From Sabellastarte sp. h YS-2021 (lineage: Eukaryota; Annelida; Polychaeta; Sabellida; Sabellidae), in the NCBI GenBank assembly GCA_964017235.1, contig OZ024938.1, positions 58,581,816 to 58,645,815 on the forward strand: 64,000 nucleotides of DNA, given 5' to 3'. Under the pieces are notes generated by a model. That model saw only the letters and a program-made list of their open reading frames with translations, did not search any database and had not been told where the DNA came from. Positions 24,001 to 33,000 of this stretch are shown piece by piece (the first letter of the stretch is position 1; every line of letters begins with the position of its first letter). The position numbers and the translations under genes are program-made.

Positions 24001-27000
24001 TATAAAGTTTGTGTATGGCACATTTGAAATTGTTGATTAATGTTTTATATCACATTTACTGTAGGTAAGGTAGACACTTCAGCTCCTGTCTAAAGATTTT
24101 TTACATTTTCTACAATTTAGATCGGTGGCTTTAAGATGCCATTTTTGGTGACGGCAAGTTTGAATGTGGTCATTGCCATTATAAGCATCTTCCATTTGAC
24201 CAATGAAGAATGTAAGTTTGAAAGGAAATATTTGTTTGTACATTACAACTTGAAGGTGTCTGTTAGTGACAAAAAGGATATTTTTAAAGTTATTTGGTTA
24301 ATCTGTGTCTTTACTTAAAATGTATACCCAGATTCTTTGTAAAATTAAATATGATTTTTATAAGCCCCAAAGTAAATCAACATTACAATACTATAAAAGA
24401 TATAGCACTTAAATTTCTCCCAAAAGATGGAACTGTAGTTGTGTATTTAGTATTGAAGAAAATAAGTGCCATAAGTAACTTTGATATGGTCAAAATAAAA
24501 TGCCTTTCAATGTGAAAAAGAGAAAAAAAATACATCTAAATCAAAATTGTAATTCTGAAATAAGTTTACTTGACTTCAGTTAGAAAAAAAAAACATAATT
24601 ATCTGTCTACAAAAAATATCTTGCAGGTGTCAAAAAGTCAGATAAAGGCAAAACTCTTACCATGCTGAAGCAACCAGTTGTATTATTAATGATGGCGACA
24701 ATTACAGCAGCTTTTTGCTGTCTCACATTCAACAGTGTGGGTTTAGCCCAAAGAATTAACAGGATGGTATGTCTTATTAATAAGGAAGTTTGAATATTTA
24801 TCAAGCTTTAATTTTTGTAATTTCAGCCAATGTTCTCAGTGACAATTGATTCTCATTGAATTTTTTTTAATTGCATTAAACTCTTTAGTAGAGAAACTAA
24901 GCATTAATAAAAAATATTATTATTAATTTACTACACAGTATGTTATAACTTTTTGAATTTCCATAATTAAGCATATTTTTATTGTTGAATTTTTCACAAT
25001 GTAGTATACATGTATTATTATTGTTGTATTTCCACAATGCAGTATACTATTGTTGTGGTATTTCCAAAATACAGTAAAATATTTTGTTCAATTTCCACAA
25101 TATAGTGTATTATTATCATTGTATTTCCACAAAGAGTATATTATTATTGTTATTCGCCAAGATTGTTAGGTTAGATTTCTGCTTTATTTCCACTGATTTT
25201 ATAGAAGATTTGCTAAAATAAACTGAATGCAATTTTGAGTCTGATCGCTGACAATTGATCACCTATCTCCCCTATATACTTATGACGTCAGTATGTGGAG
25301 ACACACTGATAACTGTTTTCCAAAAATACAACCCAAACTGTTAAAGGGACACGAGAAGAACCCCAAACTGATTTATTTCTTACGAAAGAGTATTAGCACC
25401 ATTAATGGGGTTGTTTTTGTTGGAAATATCTGTGTTGGTGACTTACAATATACATAATGTTCCACCAACACAGATGATATTTTCGCCACCACAGATGAAA
25501 ACAACACCAAAGCAGATGATATTTTCACCAATACTTGTAGATAAAAAAAAATCGCCACCACAGACAACATTTTAGCCGACGCAGATGAAAATATAGCCAA
25601 CACAGATGATATTTTTGCCAACGCAGACAAAAATGCTACAAGTTACTATAAATAGAATGTCTTCTGTACATAGAATAGTCTGCACTTGGATAGATCAATA
25701 CAATTAGCAATCTAATCTAATATGGCCTTTTATAGTGCTTAATCTCCATTAATTGACAGACTCTAAGACACAACTGAACATAAAACAAGGTAATTAATGT
25801 TAATCCAGTGACATAGCCAGGTCATACCAAGGAGACCTTTAGGAAGATTAAAAAATATGTTTACAAGTTAAGGTGACCATAACATAAGTCAAGGTCCAGT
25901 TCATAATTCAATGAACCTATACACCAATTTAATGTGATCTGTATACACCAATGATGTCACAACACAGTTAATTTGTTGGATAATATAATACATAGAAGAT
26001 ATACAAATTCCCTATGATTAACATACATATAGACTTAACATATTTCTAGTTACCATTAAAAATAAAACACACATAAAAACTGGGCTTGGGAGGGTGGGAA
26101 AGGGCAACATGTCCTGCCCCTTGCAAAACAAAATACAAAATGCTCATAATGCATGTACACCACTAATGAAAATGTGTGCAAGTTACTTTATACAATGAAC
26201 CAGTTTTCATTTGTGTTGGCTAAAGTATCATCAGTGTTGGTTAAATTTCCATCTGTGTTGGCTAAAATATTCATCTGCCTGGGCTTAAGTTTTCATGTGT
26301 GTTGGCTAAAATATCATTTGTGTTGGCTTAAAAGTGTTGTCTGTGGTGGCGAATTCTTTATCTGTAAGTGTTGGCGAAAATATCATCAGTGTTGGCTATA
26401 TTTTCATCTGTGTTGGTGAAAATATCATCTGTGTTGGCTATATTTTCATCTGTGTTGGTGAAAATACCATCTGTGTTGGCTATATTTTCATCTGTGTTGG
26501 TGAAAATATCATCAGTGTTGGCTATATTTTCATCTGTGTTGGTGAAAATATCATCAGTGTTGGCTATATTTTCATCTGTGTTGGTGAAAATATCATCTGT
26601 GTTGGCTATATTTTCATCTGTATTGGCTAAAATATTATCTGTGTTGGCTATATATTCATATGTGTTGGCCAAGTTTTCATTTGTCTTGGCCAAGTTTTCA
26701 TCTGTGTTGGCTAAAATATCATCTGTGTTGGCGAAAATATTATCTGTGTTGGCTGTATTTTCATCTGTGTTGGTGGGAAATTATGATTTTGTAAGTCGCC
26801 AACACAGATATTTCCAATCAAAAACAAGCCCACTGTTGGCGCTAATACTCTAATTTCTCTACATTTTTGCAGTTATTCTGTGAGTTAGGGCATATTTCAT
26901 AAAAAGATTTCTAAATTAGCTGTCACCTTGGTTAGTTTCCACTCATTTAAATTAAACTCATTTAACATATCTTCAAATACTTATACTTACCTATGTATGT

Positions 27001-30000
27001 AGAAAGTCCAATCTGGCAGAATTTCAAATTCTACCGGTAGAAAGTCCAATTGGAGTTTCTACCAACATAAACTTGGTAGAAAGTGCAATTGGAGTTTCTA
27101 AAGATTTCGGTATTGCCCTTGGGGTCAAAATTCTAATAAACTTGGTCGACAGTCCAACTGCTCAAAATCTGGATGAGGAGACAGTACTGCATGCTTTACA
27201 TTCTGAGACCAATAACTGCGCAGTTGTGACAAAAAATACTGCTACAGAAGCATAGGTCTTAATAGGTCAACTAACTGCCACGTAGAAAGTGACTGCTGTC
27301 AAAATTTAATTGACTAAAACTGTACTTCTCTTGAAAAATGCTGATGGAATTTGATGCAGATTGTTAAAATGTGAAAATTTCAGTTTCTGTCATGTCTATA
27401 TCAAATCTGTGTTACAGTAAAACATTGCACCTTGCTTAGATGACATATTTATATGGATAAAAGGCCCACTGTTTGTGTTTTAGTTGGACTTTCTTTCAAG
27501 CTTATATGGAGTTTCTACAAAGATTACATTCTGGTACACAGAGCAATACCTATATTTGTGAGATTAGAATATTAAACAAATTTATTAAATTTCGGACTCC
27601 CGAGCAATACCCAAATCTCCTAGATTGAACTTTGTACCAGTAGAATATGAAATTCTACCAGACTGGACTTTCTACCATGACATATATATATATAATGCTC
27701 AATCCTAGAGATTGCCTATTTTGTGAAATCAGAAAGAGTTTTGTCAGTTTTGTGAAGTACAAATATCTACATGTAGACAATGTAGCCTGCGTTTTATAGC
27801 TTTTGGAATTATGACAATAAAGTTGCATCTGCCATCTTGGCAAAATGTTTTTTTATCCAAAGTATGACCCAGATCTCTTCCAAAATTTCATTACTTCTTT
27901 CTTTGGTAAGGCCCTTCACACATAAAACTTTTTGTCAAGCTCCACCTTCTACTTTTTAGTGATATCAAGCATAAAGCTAAAATATTTGAAAATACATTGA
28001 AAATGGAGTCATTGGAAATTTGAGTTTTCTTATGTCCAGAGTATGAACTGAATGAGTCTCAAAATTTTAATTACTTCTTCATTTGACCAGGCCCTACCCA
28101 CATAAAAAATTCACAAGGGGGATCTGTTCATTACTCTTGTTATTGTGTTACATGTGTTATCGTGAACACAGAGGAACAAACAGAAAGACAAATGAACATA
28201 ACATGGTGTATGTAATTATTATCCAAGAGGTTAATTTGAGAAACATTTAATAGTTTTGACTTCAGAGAGAACCAGCCACATACAGTGTCTGTGTTGTTCT
28301 TTAGTATATGTTCTAGCAGTATATGTTTCATGTATATGTTTCAGTATCACTATGGTCCTGCCATTATTGGCTGCATATTTCTGGTGGGGCCAGGGTTATA
28401 TTCTCTATCATGTCCAATCTGGGGATGCTTGGCTGGTAGACTGGTAAGAGCTTGCTTCCGTTTGAAGTGAAGCAGATTTTCTTGTGTGTGTATCATTCGC
28501 TTTACTTGTAGAATAGCATTGTACACAGTGGGTACCTCTACTACCATGTTACATATTCTATAGGCTATAGTACAACGTACATGCTAGCGATGTTAAGATG
28601 TTTCCCGACAACTAGGTAGTTCTCTTCTGGTCTGTCTTGATATGACCTTCTTCATTGAAATGGCACATGAGATAACACCCCAAATTTTGTTTTGTTCCAA
28701 AGATCTTGATCTTCACTTGTTGTAACAATACTTCCTACAATCATTAAAATGATGACACAAATATTAGAATGTCAGCAATTTGCTCATGATGTAAACTTGC
28801 CAGATTTAAAAAATACACAATTAAAGACCCAAAATGATATATTTTATGTTAATCATACTTTGTTTATTTTACAGCCAAAATACAGCATTATTCTACTGAT
28901 ATGTGGGAATCTAGCAACAAGTATTGGTTTTTTGTTCATGGGACCTGCACCTTTTCTGCATATTAGAAAGTAAGTGTTTACTTCACTTTTGTTCCAATCC
29001 TTGATAGCTTGATCGTAATACGTTTACACGTTTGTGATTTATCCTCGTCGAAAAACATACTAAGCAATAGCCTAATGTTTTACATCCAATTCATTCTTTC
29101 ATGTAGATTCAAAGCGTTGACTCCACCTCTGAGGCCGGGGTTCGATTCCCGGCACAGCCTCAAGTGGGAAAGCTGGTAGTTGCTTGCCGTTGGTCGGCAG
29201 TTTACAGTACAGAACCCTAACAAACTGTATGTACTGGTTTCCTCTGCCCTTCCAACTACCCGTCGTGATATGACCTGTACAGTGTTGAAAACGACGTAAA
29301 ACCCCAAATAAATAAACAAAGCGTTGACACCAGTCATTTCCAAGTACCCCACTTTAAGACTAATTCTCACCAATTTAATTAGCATTTATTTTCCACTAGA
29401 AAGCAGACATTAAGTCGCAACAGTCAAGAAAAGTTTCCAATTTTAAAAAAAGCAAAAAAAAACAAGAACAGAGGACAAGATAAAGATCAACAAAATCTAG
29501 GGACACAGATTTAATAAACTATATTGGATTTACTTTTAGAGAAGAAGCAAAGATTAAAGTTTCCTTCTGAAGGAGGCAATACATAATGCTCATCCCATTT
29601 TAATGCACTAATAAAAATCTTTTGTATAAAAGAGCTTTCTCTCACGAATCCACAGGACTAATTTTTCTGTAGTAAGTCACAATTGGTCTTCAGGCTGGTA
29701 TAACTTATCTTTAGGATGTTAGAACTTATTTTTGATTGCTAGGATTAACCTTGTTTACTCTATATGAAAATGGAGCCAAGTAATAGTTTAGTATGCAACA
29801 ATTAGTCATTCAGACAGAGGAGGAGGTCCCATCTGTTTGCAAAAGCATATCCACCTTAGGTTTATACCCCAAGGCCCTGAAGGGCTGTCAGCGTATTGTT
29901 TTCACCCATGGTGTCTGAATGGATGGGTGGGCAGTCTTTCGGATGGGCGGGTGGCGGTGAAAGTTTGTCCGGGCTGTATCTCTGAAACCGTAAGGTGTAG

Positions 30001-33000
30001 GAAGTGGATACTTGGTAGGGACATTGGTTAGGGGGTGTAGGTGTGCAATGTCATAGTGTGATCTTGATTTGACCTTGCCGCAGTGGCCTTGAGTATGAAA
30101 ATCTTCTCCAGGCTATATGTCGGAAACCATAAGGCATAGAAAGCTGAAACTTGGTAGGGACATTAGTTAATGATTTAAGGATGCAACGTCATGGTGTGAC
30201 TTTGATTTCACCTTTGACCTTGCTGTAGTGACCTTGACCTAGGAAATCTTGTCCGGGCTATTTCTCGGAAACTGTAAGGTGTAGGAAGTTGATATTTGGT
30301 AGGGACATTAGTTAGGAGGTGTAAGTGTGAAACGTCATGGTGCGACATTGATTTGACCTTTGACCTTGCAGTAATGACCTTGAATTTAAAAGTCTTGTCT
30401 GGGCTATATCTTGGAAACCGTAAGGTGTAGGAAGTCAATGGTTGGTAGGGACATTGGTTAGGGGGTGTAGGTGTGCAACATTATAATGTGACTTTGATTT
30501 GACCTTGACCTTGCATTAGTGACTTTCATCTGTAAAATCTTGTCCAGACTATAGGAATAAAAGACATATTCGAGTGCTTTATGATGGTTTTAAACTATCG
30601 AGCAGCTGAATATTAAAGCCACGAAGCCCGAAGGGCTGAGTGCTTTAATACAGCCGCTCGATAGTTTAAAACCATCATAAAGCACGAGAATTTGTCTTTT
30701 ATTCCTATTCTAAAATGGTTATATCAATAATTTGGTCAAAATAAGTGGTAAATCTTACGCAAAAATCAAAACAAATCCAACGCCATGTTGGCTGTTCCAT
30801 TAACTAAACATGCATAGTGATGGATGTGTAAACAGCCTTTTGGTTTAAATATTGTTAGGAAATACCCACAGAATTCCGTGATCTCATAAATATTTATGAG
30901 CAGTAGATCTTTAAATGAAATATTGATAAAATCCCCTACAGAATTATTTGACTTAGTATTTGCTGCATATAATTTAAGTTTTATTTCACCGCGAGGTGTT
31001 TGTTTACATTTGTACGCGAAGGGACGATGTACGAGATTTCAACAGCGTGCTTTATTTACCGTTCTATATTCGCGGTTCAAGCATTGCGCAAAAGACGTGT
31101 CCACGTTCACTGCGCAGCCTACCATTTTAGAATATGTCTCGAAAACTGTAAGGTGTAGGAAGTACATTGGTTGGGGTAGGTGTGCAATGTCATGTGTGAC
31201 CTTGATTTGACCTGTAACCTTGCCGTAGTGACAATGAGTTTTAAAATCTTGTCTGGGTTATTTCTTTGATTCCATGAGATGTAGAAGGTTGACACTTGGA
31301 AGGGACATTGATCAGGGGGTGTAGGTGTGCATAATGGTGTGACCTTTAACTTTGGCTCTGCCAAAGTGTGTACACCTGCCATATTTGAGACATCTTTCTC
31401 TTATAACAAAGATATATGGATTGCTGCAACTGATTATTACATGCACTTTTACATAATTGTGCTTTTTCCATTGACAGCTATTCTCCAATTATTAAGTTTT
31501 ACAGCTTCATAATTTTTCGTGTACTGATTAATACTGTTATCTTGCTGTTGAATTGTCTTATTTTAATACTTAATCTTGGCAAACATTTTCTTTCTCTTAG
31601 ATGTCATTTTCTCTACGTAAACATTATTTGGAGCTTCATATAATTGAGACTTCTCTGAAAGTATCCAGATCTTTGTACTCTTTCACTACTTCTATATCTC
31701 ATGGTGATGAAAACTATTTCCCCAGTCTGTGGGGTATGGGCAGCTCTGATGCTATTTTGTGATTTTTTCATATATATATATATATATGTTCCATATATGG
31801 TACTGACTCCCTTATAAAGTCCCTGTAAGTTTCATTTTCATACCTGTGTTTTTCCTGCATGAAGAGCTTTTGTAATCGAGAATACCCTTTTGCTGGAGAT
31901 AAGGCACTTTAGTTAGAATTGCCATCCTACAGCAGCCCTGCTGATGCCTTCAAATAAGAACAGATACCCATGATGTTTTCTTCATAATCTGCAGCTACAG
32001 CCTTGTCTACTTTTGTTTTAGTGACATGCTGTGGTTACTGTTGATATCTCTGGCAACCATGGGGATCGGTCTTGGAACTCTGGTCAATTCTTTTCCGGTC
32101 ATGACCACAGCTGCGATGTGAGTAGAAACAATTCCAAAATGAACAGCATTACACATGTAGAAATAAGGCCATAGTCTAAGAGTCTTAGAGAAATATGACC
32201 AGCAAAACTCTTTCTCCTGATACATTACATGATAAAGTATTTACCCTTGTCAGATATATATTGGAGAATTCTAATAGTACTTTTATCCCGCTTAGTCTCT
32301 GTTGACAGACTTTAAGACGCACAGTGCCCGAGATTGTAATCGAGAATTGTGTTACAATGCACTTTTAACACCTATCCCACTGACAGTTAGTTTTTTTATT
32401 GTCCTCCCCAGCACTATTTGTTTTTAATGTTCTTACCAGGCTTTATTGTGTTTTAATTTACCTATAAATATTTAGAATATATTTTATTCATTTTCGTTCA
32501 GAAATAGGATGTAATCTATCTTTTATATTTACTAGAGGGTTGGCTGTACTTGTTATAGTTTGTGTGAGCCAAAGAGCTCTTTGAGTCTTGAAGTAAAGGA
32601 GACATTGACCGGAGTATAAATGTACAGTACAATGATATGTAAACATATGTTTTTGCTTTCAATTGAACAGTAAAGCTGGACTGGCTGAGGATCTTGACAC
32701 ATTCGGAGTAATTTCAGGACTCTTCAACACAGCACTAAGTATGGGGTAAGTTACAGTTTTACTCACGTAGTAACAAAAACTTCAGGTCATATATTTCAAG
32801 TACGTGAGAACTAAAAATGTGTCTGAAATTTAGAGATAAAAACTATCATGCAGGAAAAGTTTATGACAATGTAACTGTTCAGTATTTGAAATCCTAAACC
32901 TTTTTTTCCATTTTTTAAATAGTACTTTTGATTTTCACATATTTTGACCTTTACTTTTGACCATTACCTTTCGGTGTCTTAGCAAACTATGTAATGCGTA

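Larger units (their letters stand above)
29970..31380. repeat. tandem array of about 145-bp units with TGACCTTTGACC motifs, interrupted
   Basis: Each unit carries GTAAGGTGTAGGAAGT, TTGGTAGGGACATTG, GGGGGTGTAGGTGTG and a TTGATTTGACCTTTGACCTT-type block. Four to five units lie at 29970-30550. The array resumes at 31134 after an insertion (30551-31133). It lies in intron 9 of the transporter gene. The unit at 30355-30367 contains a perfect direct repeat of AGGTCA with one spacer on the - strand. Confidence 0.8.

Noticed and set aside
26358..26853. Long repetitive open frames of 98-161 residues on both strands
   Set aside because: They follow from a stop-free 21-bp tandem unit in a foldback arm. 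I do not call them genes, though they are noted as a finding.
25440..26860. CRISPR-like array of regularly spaced repeats
   Set aside because: Units are contiguous minisatellites without unique spacers, in inverted arms, in eukaryotic DNA.
30355..30367. Functional nuclear-receptor response element
   Set aside because: The DR1 match is real as sequence, but it sits in a tandem repeat and there is no evidence of function, so it is reported only as a finding.
30896..31210. 104-codon open frame on +
   Set aside because: It runs across the edge of an inserted TIR element into the tandem array, so it cannot be a conserved gene.
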